24,053 nt of DNA from an uncultured Aquincola sp. Its GTDB lineage: Bacteria > Pseudomonadota > Gammaproteobacteria > Burkholderiales > Burkholderiaceae. The position numbers were made by a program, and so were the translations under genes. The notes beneath the pieces are model-generated. The model saw only the letters and a list, made by a program, of their open reading frames with translations. It was not told the DNA's origin and searched no databases. The stretch spans positions 1 through 24,053 of the forward strand of contig CAKZXL010000219.1 in the NCBI GenBank assembly GCA_937883885.1. The letters run 5' to 3'. Of this stretch, positions 7,211 to 14,321 are shown piece by piece. How positions within the stretch are numbered: position 1 is the stretch's first letter; each line of letters starts with the position of its first letter.

Positions 7211-7635
7211 AGTGCCTGCGCCCTGGCGCGTCGGGACCGCCTGAGCGCACTCGGCGCAGAGCCTGCGGCCGCGCTGCTGGCCTTCGGCCGGCTCATCGGC
7301 AATACGGACATGAATCCGGCAACCTCGGGCTGTTGGTCGCTCTCGAGGACTTGGCACGGGGTCGATTCACCCTGGCGCCGGTGTACGACATGCTGCCGAT
7401 GCGGTGGCGGCCCGACGCAGCCCTGGGCGGCGCGCCGGATGACGCACCGTTCGAGCCAGACCAGGCGAGCGTTTCGAGTCCGGCCGCCGGGCTGGCCCGC
7501 GACTTCTGGGTGGAGCTCGAGGCCCATCCACATGTCGGCGCGCCGCTAAAGGCCGTGGCCGCAGAGATGGCCAGGCGAATCGCCGCGGCGCAACCGCCTA
7601 AGCCACAGAGACCCGTCCGCCGTGCGCGTGCGTGA
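7211..7635 (+). pseudogene. HipA-family kinase remnant, truncated and frameshifted
   Basis: One frame (from 7211, just after an in-frame stop) encodes LLAFGRLIGNTDMN, the active-site loop of HipA-family kinases. The next frame continues GNLGLLVALEDLARG, then FTLAPVYDMLPMRW and later LARDFWVELEAHP, all C-terminal HipA landmarks. A single missing base near 7313-7318 separates the two halves. The N-terminal kinase lobe is absent. HipA proteins are Ser/Thr kinases, often toxins of type II toxin-antitoxin modules; the closest type by pattern is the YjjJ-like subgroup. The product should be inactive. No hipB-like gene is adjacent. Confidence 0.78.
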
Positions 7636-7638
7636 CCC

Positions 7639-7956
7639 ATGAAGCGAAGCGAAGCCGGCCGGATGCAGCTGGGCCCGCACAGCGGCTTCCAGGAGCGGGC
7701 GACGCCGTGGCCCTTCCTGTACTCGGTCGTGCCAGGCGTTGGCATCGTCGTGAACGTCGAGCCGGAGCCCGCGAAGGCGACGAGCTTGCCGGCGCCGGGG
7801 CCGATGAAGAAGGCATCCACGAGCATCACGAAGACCGTGGTGAAGCGGCGCCCAGCGACAGCCGAGAAGGTCGCCACCAGCAGGGCATTCGCAAACACGG
7901 ACGCGACCGATTCCGCACTGAAAGTGGTCGACGAGGTCTGGCGCGCGAAGAAGTAG
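7639..7956 (+). CDS. Doubtful ORF, 105 aa
   Basis: A plus-strand frame with high third-position GC encodes a basic C-terminus (MKKASTSITKTVVKRRPATAEK). It lacks a ribosome binding site, and the opposite strand carries an equally open frame with shared third positions, so strand choice is ambiguous. The intrinsic terminator at 8147-8183 points to plus-strand transcription, which favours this reading slightly. No family is recognised. It could also be a decayed extension of the HipA region. The stretch 7957-8146 has no gene I can support. Confidence 0.3.
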   Translation: MKRSEAGRMQLGPHSGFQERATPWPFLYSVVPGVGIVVNVEPEPAKATSLPAPGPMKKASTSITKTVVKRRPATAEKVATSRAFANTDATDSALKVVDEVWRAKK

Positions 7957-8146
7957 TCGGAACAGGGCCGTGTTGCCCGGCCTCTTCGACACATCGACGA
8001 CACAATCCGCTCAGACAATGGGTTCATTCGAAGCGCAGAACCGGCCGCACCACTTGGGCGGAGACGGACGAGAGTCCAGGGAACCCGTGCCCCAGCGCTG
8101 AGAGAGCCGTCGTCGTGTCGCCTCAGGCCCCGATGTCCGGAAGTCG

Positions 8147-8183
8147 AGCCCGCCGCCAGCAATGGCCGCGGGCTTTTCTTATT
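8147..8183 (+). terminator. Intrinsic terminator
   Basis: AGCCCGC (8147-8153) pairs with GCGGGCT (8168-8174), with additional GCC/GGC pairing inside, followed by TTTTCTTATT. It would stop plus-strand transcription from the HipA remnant and the ORF after it. Confidence 0.75.
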
Positions 8184-8248
8184 CCGCCCTGGATATGCGA
8201 GGCGCGACCTCGCCAGTCTCGGCGTCGAAGTCCATACCAGCAGGCCGC

Positions 8249-8620
8249 TCAGACAGGGGCGTAGACCTCGCCTTTCGTGAAGGCCGGATGCGGGATGGCC
8301 CGCTTGATGCCCGTCTTCTTGAAGCCGTTCGCCTCCATGAGAATGCGCATCATCACGCCGATGGCCTGCTTCTCGAACGAGGACAGGGCCTCACCCATGG
8401 TCTCTGCCGCCTTTACGACTCGGGCGGCAACACCGGCGACCGCCGGTAGCTCGATCGAGGTCATCTCTTTCGCGGCGACGAAGGCAGCAGGGTTGTTCAT
8501 GGCATCGAACACTGCTCTGCCGCGAGGTGTCTGGACCCAGGTCGCATACGTCGCGGCGGAGGAGGTGACGTCCTCGACGTCGAGGAGCGTGACGCTGACA
8601 AAGTAATCTTCGTGGTGCAT
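8249..8620 (-). CDS. Hypothetical protein, 123 aa
   Basis: ATG at 8620 has AGGATG upstream and a 28-nt leader from a consensus-like promoter. The product starts MHHEDYFVSVTLLDVED, with a central helical region (AFVAAKEMTSIELPAVAGVAARV, separated here at family landmarks AAKEMTSIE and VAGVAARVV) and ends KRAIPHPAFTKGEVYAPV. No membrane span or signal peptide. No known family. The promoter makes real expression likely. Confidence 0.72.
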   Translation of the reverse strand: MHHEDYFVSVTLLDVEDVTSSAATYATWVQTPRGRAVFDAMNNPAAFVAAKEMTSIELPAVAGVAARVVKAAETMGEALSSFEKQAIGVMMRILMEANGFKKTGIKRAIPHPAFTKGEVYAPV

Positions 8621-8647
8621 ACCAACATCCTATAACGTGATGTCGCG

Positions 8648-8676
8648 ATTCTAGACCTCTCGTAGACGGCGGTCAA
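8648..8676 (-). promoter_or_regulatory. Sigma70 promoter
   Basis: Minus strand TTGACC (8676-8671), 17-nt spacer, TAGAAT (8653-8648), upstream of the gene starting at 8620. Confidence 0.7.
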
Positions 8677-8776
8677 TCGTGCTTCAGCCGATTTTGTGAA
8701 CCGCCGACGTGTCCCCGCTGCCTGATGTCCGGCCGTCGAGGCCGTCTTGAGAGATGCTTGCTGGCTCTCTTCATGG

Positions 8777-8809
8777 CGGTAAGCCGGAGTCCAAAGGAAC
8801 GGTAAGCCG
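8777..8809 (+). repeat. Direct repeat CGGTAAGCCG x2
   Basis: CGGTAAGCCG occurs at 8777-8786 and 8800-8809, 23 bp start to start (about two helical turns), roughly 90-120 bp upstream of the PEP-CTERM gene start. The spacing fits tandem activator binding sites. No clear -35/-10 or -24/-12 promoter was seen between the repeats and the gene. Confidence 0.55.
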
Positions 8810-8894
8810 AAAAACTAGGGATTCCGCAGTCAAAGCGGTGTGTGCGAGGGTCTGCATGCGGCAGCAGTTCGCACTGCCTAGGTGGGAGTTCCTG

Positions 8895-9803
8895 ATGAGA
8901 CGCCAACTCTGCTGCGTTGTAGGCTTGCTCGCGTTCTCCGCGGTCGTGCAGGCTGCCAGCTTCACGGAGGCCCTGGTGACAGGCCCGGCGGGCACCGGCT
9001 GCACCGAATTCGACACGAACGGGGGACTGGTGACTGCTGCGTGCACGTCGATATTCGATAACGTCACCTCGACCGCGACGGCGAAGAGCGTCGCATCGGG
9101 TGGGCATCTCGGCGCGTCCATCGTTATTGATACGCACGCGCAGAATTCGAACGCAGCGGGCGGGTTTACCGGGACCACAACGGCGCGCACCGTTGACCGC
9201 GTGCGAATCGACGGTATCAACGGCGAGCAAGGCCAAGGATTGCTTAGTCTGTCCATCAGCCTCGCCGCTCAACAGTCGGCAGTGACGCAGGCAACGGGGC
9301 CAAGTGCAGTGACGCTGGCCTCGACTGGCACAGAAGTTCGCGCAATCCTGTCAGTCGCTGGTGAAGAACACTACATGATGCGGACTGGTTCTTACCGCGT
9401 TGACTGGCGACCCGAGACCGGGCCAATCGGTAGTGGCGACGATGTGTCCTACATTGACGGGGTCACCGTTCCGTCGGCCTTCGGGCTGCATACGTTCACG
9501 ATCCCCTTCAGCTTCGGGTCGGAATTCACCATCTCAATGGAGCTCCGCGGGTATGCCACTGCTGGGGCGGCCGGCGACGGGCAGGCATCCATAGACTTCG
9601 ACGCCATGAACTCGTTCGACTGGCGGGGCATTCAGCGTGTCAGTGCTGGCGGCCAGGAAGTGCCATTCACTTTGACCTCGGAGAGCGGCATCGACTGGGT
9701 GTCACCGGTACCTGAGCCCGAGACCGCCTGGCTGTTTGTCGTCGGCTTGGTTTCCTGCGCTGCTCTTGCGGCTCGCAAGCGCAGTGGCGCAGGCCACAGA
9801 TGA
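8895..9803 (+). CDS. PEP-CTERM sorting-domain protein (1)
   Basis: The start at 8895 has GGGAG 6 nt upstream and gives an N-terminal signal peptide (MRRQLCCVVGLLAFSAVVQA). The 302-residue protein is Ser/Thr/Gly-rich and beta-type, as expected for exported matrix proteins. It ends with the complete PEP-CTERM signal: VPEPE, a hydrophobic helix (TAWLFVVGLVSCAALAA) and a basic tail RKRSGAGHR. Such proteins are exported by Sec, processed by an exosortase and linked to the cell surface or extracellular polymer. The region before VPEP (W-x-GI-x-x-VS-x-GGQ, then TSESGIDW) matches the protein at 15119-15976, so the two are paralogues. No exosortase or EPS gene is in the window, so processing must rely on genes elsewhere. 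Confidence 0.92.
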   Translation: MRRQLCCVVGLLAFSAVVQAASFTEALVTGPAGTGCTEFDTNGGLVTAACTSIFDNVTSTATAKSVASGGHLGASIVIDTHAQNSNAAGGFTGTTTARTVDRVRIDGINGEQGQGLLSLSISLAAQQSAVTQATGPSAVTLASTGTEVRAILSVAGEEHYMMRTGSYRVDWRPETGPIGSGDDVSYIDGVTVPSAFGLHTFTIPFSFGSEFTISMELRGYATAGAAGDGQASIDFDAMNSFDWRGIQRVSAGGQEVPFTLTSESGIDWVSPVPEPETAWLFVVGLVSCAALAARKRSGAGHR

Positions 9804-9840
9804 TCGTGGCGCCTGGTCGTCCGACTTCAGGCCGGCGAAG

Positions 9841-9859
9841 GCGCAGCATCTCGCTGCGC
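9841..9859. other. Stable hairpin between convergent genes
   Basis: GCGCAGC-ATCTC-GCTGCGC is a perfect 7-bp stem with a 5-nt loop. It lies between the convergent PEP-CTERM and oxygenase-like genes. There is no T-run on either strand, so it could act as a bidirectional transcription-attenuating or mRNA-protecting stem rather than a classic terminator. Confidence 0.45.
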
Positions 9860-9919
9860 GAAGCGGCTCAGTTTGCGGAGGCTTGCGGCCTCTCCTGCAG
9901 ACGCGCAGCTCAAGGGTAA

Positions 9920-10663
9920 TTACGTGAGGTCAGCCGTAGCCAAGCCGGTACGCTGGTCGATGGCCGCGGCTGCCAAGTCAACAGCTTGCGCAAACTGGGG
10001 CAAATCCGCCGGCTGCCATTCGCATCTTAGAGCCGCCCACCCTGCGGCGTCGAGCTGGAGGGTGCCGCTTAAAAAGGCTTGATGCTCGTCACCGCTGTCA
10101 CCTTCGAAGTGCTCGCGCACGAAGCACCCGGCGTCCGCGGGGCGGCAGAGCCCATGGGCCAGGCTGGGGTCGAAGACCACCAGGTCACCGACCTCCAGCG
10201 CCAGGCGGACTCCCAGGTGCGGAACCACGAACTCCACGTTGATCGTGTCGACCGCAAGCACCCAGAACAGGCATGAAGTCCAGTGCCCAATGCAGTCGTT
10301 ATGGAAGCCTGCGCCGACAGACGCGAGCAGGTCCATGTCGCGCTGGACGGCCGCCAGGCATCGGCTGAGCCCCGCAGGGCCGGCCTCACAGACGCCGGTG
10401 TCGTGGATGGCACGGGCAATGACGTCATGGACATCCGCGACGCCAGGCAGCGCCCGGGCGAGTACGCCCTCACGCAAGGGGCCCAAGTTGATGTCGCCGA
10501 CCGTATCGACCATGGCTTCGTTGTAGGCCTCGGTCGCCAACTCAAGAGCCGACCTGGCGTCCAGCAGTGTCGTCTTGGCCACGTGCACACGGCCATACGG
10601 CGGCCGCGCGAGACCCTTGGAGGCCGGCAGGTCGGAGATAACAACGAAGGGGTGCGTGTGCAT
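9920..10663 (-). CDS. Putative 2OG-Fe(II) oxygenase-like protein
   Basis: The 247-residue protein contains the iron-binding facial triad pattern of the 2-oxoglutarate/Fe(II) dioxygenase superfamily: H121-N-D123 (in GAGFHNDCIGH) and H170 (in LEVGDLVVFDPSLAHGLCRP), about 47 residues apart. GDLVVFDPSLAHGL is a typical last-strand segment with the distal His; R174 and R183 are candidates for 2OG carboxylate binding. The N-terminal ~100 residues are helical. The role would be oxidation of an unknown cytoplasmic substrate. It is 51 nt after the end of the preceding gene, so it may be the final gene of the operon from 12780. The ribosome binding site is weak. Family assignment is from motif only. 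Confidence 0.7.
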   Translation of the reverse strand: MHTHPFVVISDLPASKGLARPPYGRVHVAKTTLLDARSALELATEAYNEAMVDTVGDINLGPLREGVLARALPGVADVHDVIARAIHDTGVCEAGPAGLSRCLAAVQRDMDLLASVGAGFHNDCIGHWTSCLFWVLAVDTINVEFVVPHLGVRLALEVGDLVVFDPSLAHGLCRPADAGCFVREHFEGDSGDEHQAFLSGTLQLDAAGWAALRCEWQPADLPQFAQAVDLAAAAIDQRTGLATADLT

Positions 10664-10714
10664 GACCCAGGCATAGCACCGGGAGGCCGCGGCGCCAAGC
10701 CGCAGCCGGCCCGG

Positions 10715-11314
10715 TCAGACGTTGCGTGCTGCAGGCGTGGCCGTCGCCGTGGTCATGCCCACACGAGTGCCGCGTGCCCGGAAGAGCTCGATCGCTTCCT
10801 TCATCGTCACCCGTTGCCAGGAATCCTGCTGCCCAATGGGGGCGGGCTCGCGCGCTTCGATGATGAGGGCGCCTTGCTCCTCGATCGACAGTGGCAGCGG
10901 GCTCATGCAGCCCCACCAGTGCGTCGGCGTCGAGCCCCAAGACATCCCGCGCTGGATCATGGCGGCGATGTGGCGCGGGTGGATGTGTGCCACCGTGCCG
11001 ATGCGCGACCAAGGGACGAGACGGATTCCGAGCTCCTGCAGCACCTCGGTCTTGCGAGTGTCCAGGCGGAACCGGAAGATGCCCACCAAGACCTGCAGCT
11101 CGCGAAGCGGCGGGCGTTCGAAAGTCTGCCCGCCATCGCGGGACATGACCTTGTTGGCCGTCGGCTCCCACTGCGGGTTCTCGGACAGCCAGAGGACCGG
11201 CTTCTCGCGCGGCTCGGCCTCGAATCCACGAGGGAGAAGAGCGCCGGACTGGGCGATCTGCGCGAGCTTGGGGCCTACGGTGTAGTGGTAGAGGAAATCG
11301 GGCGGCTTGGACAT
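10715..11314 (-). CDS. Hypothetical protein with ART-like N-terminus
   Basis: The 199-residue product begins with LYHYTVGPKLAQIAQSGALLP (residues 8 onward; landmark YHYT then SGAL) and VLWLSENPQWEPTANK. The H-x-T near the N-terminus, the SG-x-L-x-P turn, and a W-x-S strand followed by a T are an arrangement seen in several ADP-ribosyltransferase-fold families acting on nucleic acids or proteins. A possible final acidic residue lies in SIEEQGALIIEAREP. This is pattern-level inference only; a purely structural protein is an alternative. It starts 3 nt after the preceding stop, so it belongs to the same operon. Confidence 0.65.
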   Translation of the reverse strand: MSKPPDFLYHYTVGPKLAQIAQSGALLPRGFEAEPREKPVLWLSENPQWEPTANKVMSRDGGQTFERPPLRELQVLVGIFRFRLDTRKTEVLQELGIRLVPWSRIGTVAHIHPRHIAAMIQRGMSWGSTPTHWWGCMSPLPLSIEEQGALIIEAREPAPIGQQDSWQRVTMKEAIELFRARGTRVGMTTATATPAARNV

Positions 11315-11317
11315 CGG

Positions 11318-11623
11318 CTACTGCTTGGGACGGTTGGGTCCGGACTGCTCCAGTTCGCGGCAATACAGGGCGAGCTTCGTGTGGTAATCGCTGTGGCCGC
11401 TGGCCAGCATGTCCAAGCGAAGGACGTCCTTGATGGTCGTGGCGCGCTGCCCGCGCTCGACGCAGACCTCGGCGAGCTGTTTGCACATGCGGCTAACGAA
11501 GACTGGAACGCCGTGCTCCTGGTCTCGGTTGAAGTCTCCCTTGCTGGCGCTGCGCGAGTTTAGTGCCGCCTTGATGATGTCGTAGTACGGCTGAAGCGCG
11601 TGATGCCGGTGCGGCAGGCTCAT
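11318..11623 (-). CDS. Hypothetical protein, 101 aa
   Basis: ATG at 11623 has AGAGGA upstream. The product is helical and His/Arg-rich (MSLPHRHHALQPYYDIIKAALNSR, landmarks YYDIIKAAL and VFVSRMCKQLAEVCVERG). No known family. It lies 21 nt from the preceding gene and 3 nt before the next, so it is within the operon. Confidence 0.72.
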   Translation of the reverse strand: MSLPHRHHALQPYYDIIKAALNSRSASKGDFNRDQEHGVPVFVSRMCKQLAEVCVERGQRATTIKDVLRLDMLASGHSDYHTKLALYCRELEQSGPNRPKQ

Positions 11624-11644
11624 GGTTGTTCCTCTCGATTTCGA

Positions 11645-12100
11645 TCAAGAGCTGAGCGCGAACAGCGCCGTGCGCGCCATGTCGCGCCAATACGCTCGCT
11701 CTTCGTCGGGGCTGTTGCCGTTGGGCGTGTCGGCGACGGTGGTCGCTGAGTCCCACTGGAGCCATCCCGCCCGCTCCGCCATGGCGCGTGCAGCACGCTC
11801 CAGGCGCGCGCCGTTAGCGTCGTGCGCAGGTGCGTCCGGCGTCGGCAGCAAAGGGACCACCAGGTAGTGAGTCGGCTGGGGCCCGAGTGGGTTCGCGTCC
11901 GCCAAAGCGCCATCGTCATACACCCAGCCGGACCACTCATCGCCCTCGTGGAAGCTCGCTGCAACCCAAGGGGTCCAGCCCGGCGTGGTGTCGTTGACCA
12001 GGACCATCGAGCCGTCGTGCGGCGCCTGCTCGATCGGTGCCCAATACAGGGCTGCAAGGGCTTCGATGTCCGGAGTCTGTCCGGATGCCTCATGGCTCAT
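11645..12100 (-). CDS. Phage-type hypothetical protein (DUF551-like N-terminus)
   Basis: The 151-residue product starts near YWAPIEQAPHDGSMVLV, which matches the W-x-PIE-x-APHDG signature common to small phage and plasmid proteins of the DUF551 type, followed by W-rich beta segments (TPWVAASFHEGDEWSGWVY) and the terminal PTHYLVVPLLPTP. The last ~60 residues are helical and may be a separate domain (ARLERAARAMAERAGW, YWRDMARTALFALS). The biochemical role of this family is unknown. AAGGA 6 nt upstream of the ATG at 12100; 12 nt after the preceding stop. Confidence 0.78.
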   Translation of the reverse strand: MSHEASGQTPDIEALAALYWAPIEQAPHDGSMVLVNDTTPGWTPWVAASFHEGDEWSGWVYDDGALADANPLGPQPTHYLVVPLLPTPDAPAHDANGARLERAARAMAERAGWLQWDSATTVADTPNGNSPDEERAYWRDMARTALFALSS

Positions 12101-12112
12101 TCGGGGTCCTTT

Positions 12113-12382
12113 TCATTCGCTGCGCAGCGGCGGACGGATGTCGGCGCTGTCGCAGAGCAGGTGCACGGCCAGCTGCTCGAGAAGGCTGAGCTTGTCGATG
12201 CCCGCAGCAGCCTGGGCACAACGTGTCCTTGCCTCGGCGACGGCCCGTTGGACGAAGTCCGCATCGAAGTACGCTGCGCTGCGCATGGACAGACGCACCA
12301 GCGGAGCAGTACCGCGCGGGACTAGCGTGGTGCTCAGCTGCGCAAACAGGTCCGTACCGGCCGGTGCGGTGCCGGCGCTCAT
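12113..12382 (-). CDS. Hypothetical protein, 89 aa
   Basis: The ATG at 12382 overlaps the preceding stop by 4 nt (ATGA), indicating translational coupling. Mostly helical in its second half (DFVQRAVAEARTRCAQAAAG, LSLLEQLAVHLL). No known family, no export signal. Its position as the second gene of the operon is the best evidence for coding. Confidence 0.7.
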   Translation of the reverse strand: MSAGTAPAGTDLFAQLSTTLVPRGTAPLVRLSMRSAAYFDADFVQRAVAEARTRCAQAAAGIDKLSLLEQLAVHLLCDSADIRPPLRSE

Positions 12383-12780
12383 GCGGCCACCGATCGGGCA
12401 GCCCGGACCGCCAGGCGGCGCTCACGCGCTGTTCGTTCGCCTTCGATACGCTGTCGCACGGTCTCCTTGAGTGCAGCGGCCACCTCGGGCGAGAAAATCT
12501 CGAACTGATCCTTGTCGAAAGGGATGTGCTCCAGGCACAGGAACACCGGCGCATCCTGGTCGCACAACACCAGGCGGGTGAAGACACCCGTGCTGCGCGC
12601 CAGAGGCGCTAGGCCCCGCACGTCGCCCCTGGGGCCATCGGAGCACCGGTAGCAGTACACACCGCCCTCGTCACGCACATCCAGAGGAAACGCGTCTTCC
12701 GACTGGATGTCGCACAACCGCAGCGGACGACCAAGGTCCAGGTTCGGCTGAGCGGGGTCGAGCAAGGTGATGAGCGGCAT
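12379..12780 (-). CDS. Hypothetical protein with Cys pairs, first gene of operon
   Basis: ATG at 12780 with AGAGGA upstream and a 42-nt leader from the promoter at 12822-12850. The 133-residue product has CYRC (C-x2-C, in GGVYCYRCSDG) and later VLCDQDAPVFLCLEH (C-x8-C with a His). The cysteines could form a treble-clef or other zinc site. The C-terminal ~30 residues are Arg-rich and helical (LKETVRQRIEGERTARERRLAVRAAR, landmarks QRIEGERTARERR), suggesting nucleic-acid contact. No known family. It heads the string 12780-10715. Confidence 0.75.
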   Translation of the reverse strand: MPLITLLDPAQPNLDLGRPLRLCDIQSEDAFPLDVRDEGGVYCYRCSDGPRGDVRGLAPLARSTGVFTRLVLCDQDAPVFLCLEHIPFDKDQFEIFSPEVAAALKETVRQRIEGERTARERRLAVRAARSVAA

Positions 12781-12821
12781 GGCCTGTCCTCTGTGGAGCG
12801 CGGGTGCGCCGCGGTGGAATC

Positions 12822-12850
12822 AAACTATCGCATCCTCGGCAAATCGACAA
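12822..12850 (-). promoter_or_regulatory. Sigma70 promoter of the 12780-10715 operon
   Basis: Minus strand TTGTCG (12850-12845), 17-nt spacer, TAGTTT (12827-12822), 42 nt upstream of the first ATG. Confidence 0.65.
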
Positions 12851-12920
12851 GGATGAGGCGGAGTGCCACGCGGTGCGCGAGCGCGGCGTGCGGTCGGGCA
12901 AGCTGGCAGCAGGCGGGGTG

Positions 12921-14156
12921 TCAGCTCAGGCCGGCGGCCAGGTGCTCGGGAGCGAAGCGGAGTCGGCCGGCCATCAGGTATTCGGCCACGATTTCGGAGG
13001 ACATCCACAGGCGGCCGAGCTCCTGGCAAGCCTTGGCCGTCGTCATCGTCCCGCCGAATGGGTCCACCACCAGATCGCCGGGCCGGGACAGGTACTGCAC
13101 CAGGAACATCGCAAGCGCCAGCGGCATGGTTGCGCCGTGCACGGGCAGGCCGGCCTCGCGGGCGAGCTTTCGCATGCGACGCTGGTCGGCGCAGGAGTGG
13201 CCCATGCGCAGCACGTTCTTTGGGATGCGACCAGGCGTCTCATTGGCGTAGGCGCCCACGCGCACGCGGTAGGCGCCGTCGGAATTTGCGCGGGCGCGCC
13301 GCTCGCCGCCGGCCGCGATGAGCTTCTTGTGCTCTTCGCTGTGCGGCTGGTACACGCGCCGGTTGTCCGCGAACGAGCGCAGCGGGTCGTTGCAGAAGAC
13401 CAGCACTGGCTCGTAGCCGGTGTTCAGCTGCATGCGGCGCTTGGACGCCCACTGGTACGGGCCCGGCGCCTTCGACTCGTTGGCCCAGACGATTTCGTCC
13501 ATCTTGTGCATCCCGAGGCGCTCGGCCATCGCGATGACGAAACGCTCGCGGTACAGGCTGCGCGAGGGCAGGCCCGGCTCGAAGACGTCGTTGGACAGGT
13601 TGACCGCGATGGAGCCGCCGGGCAGCAGTCGCTTGACGATGGGCTCGAGCGCGCGACACACCCAGTCGACCCACTCGTCCTGCGAGGGGTTGCCGTAGGC
13701 GCGCGGCTTGGCCAGCGCGTAGGGCGGGCTCGTGATGCACACCGCAACGCTTTCCGTCAGCGAGCCGAAGACGTCGTGGCACGAGCCCCAGAGTGCCACG
13801 CCGAGGTCGGTCGAGAAGCCCAGCATCACGACCTTTGGCGGCACCTTGGTCAGGTCGTTCTTGTTGCGCTCGGCGATGCGCCAGGTGCCCCGTGCGCCAG
13901 GCACCCGCTGCAGCACACCGCTCTCCTTGAGAGTCTGCTGGTACCAACGAATGCGGCGCTTGGCCAGGTTGACGCCCACGCCCGACCGGCCGACCGGCAC
14001 CTTGGTCTTGAGCTCGGACTCGCTGAGCAGGCCGGAGTCGGCCAGGTCACGGTAGAGGGAATCGTTCGTGCGGGCCTGGCCATCCATGTAAGAGGCCAGC
14101 ACGGCACCGAAGAGGTCGAGTTGCGCGCTGTGCGCCGGCAGCGTTTGATGCTTCAT
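12921..14156 (-). CDS. Orphan SPPY DNA methyltransferase (N4-C or N6-A) with N-terminal extension
   Basis: The 411-residue protein contains the catalytic motif IV TSPPY (residues 142-146) and, far downstream, motif I in VDPFGGTMTTAKACQELGR (about 355-375), the order of beta-class amino-methyltransferases. Typical flanking blocks are present: EWVDWVCRALEPIVKRLLPGG, SIAVNLSND, VIAMAERLGM, DEIVWANES, GYEPVLVFCND. It transfers a methyl group from AdoMet to an exocyclic amino group in a specific DNA sequence; SPPY is compatible with either N4-cytosine or N6-adenine. The first ~100 residues are an extra, probable winged-helix segment (SLYRDLADSGLL, RRIRWYQQTLKESGVL, RGTWRI) that resembles a DNA-binding domain. 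No restriction endonuclease is recognised beside it. The start has a weak ribosome binding site. Confidence 0.9.
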   Translation of the reverse strand: MKHQTLPAHSAQLDLFGAVLASYMDGQARTNDSLYRDLADSGLLSESELKTKVPVGRSGVGVNLAKRRIRWYQQTLKESGVLQRVPGARGTWRIAERNKNDLTKVPPKVVMLGFSTDLGVALWGSCHDVFGSLTESVAVCITSPPYALAKPRAYGNPSQDEWVDWVCRALEPIVKRLLPGGSIAVNLSNDVFEPGLPSRSLYRERFVIAMAERLGMHKMDEIVWANESKAPGPYQWASKRRMQLNTGYEPVLVFCNDPLRSFADNRRVYQPHSEEHKKLIAAGGERRARANSDGAYRVRVGAYANETPGRIPKNVLRMGHSCADQRRMRKLAREAGLPVHGATMPLALAMFLVQYLSRPGDLVVDPFGGTMTTAKACQELGRLWMSSEIVAEYLMAGRLRFAPEHLAAGLS

Positions 14157-14268
14157 CCACTGGGGATATCACATGGCACCGTGCTTGACGACCTCGACTG
14201 AGTCGCACGGCGTTCGGACTCGGCGCGCCCCACGGGTCCTGGGTCCGCTTGGGGCACCTGCGGAGTGG

Positions 14269-14301
14269 CCGGCATCACAGCCGCTGCGGCTTCTGTGCCG
14301 G
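14269..14301. other. Imperfect hairpin
   Basis: CCGGCA...TGCCGG with a partly paired inner stem (CAGCCG/CGGCTTCTG) lies just past the end of the minus-strand gene ending at 14322. No T-run follows; it may act as a weak terminator. No gene is seen in 14157-14321. Confidence 0.3.
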
Positions 14302-14321
14302 ATTGACCCCGCGCAGCCCGG

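Noticed and set aside
7293..8162. Minus-strand frame with hydrophobic segments resembling a membrane protein
   Set aside because: It shares third codon positions with the plus-strand frame at 7639-7956, has no ribosome binding site, crosses the HipA remnant and runs against the terminator at 8147-8183. The hydrophobic look is typical of an antisense shadow.
12804..14201. Long plus-strand frame opposite the methyltransferase
   Set aside because: The minus strand has TSPPY and DPFGG motifs in order; the plus frame is a shadow.
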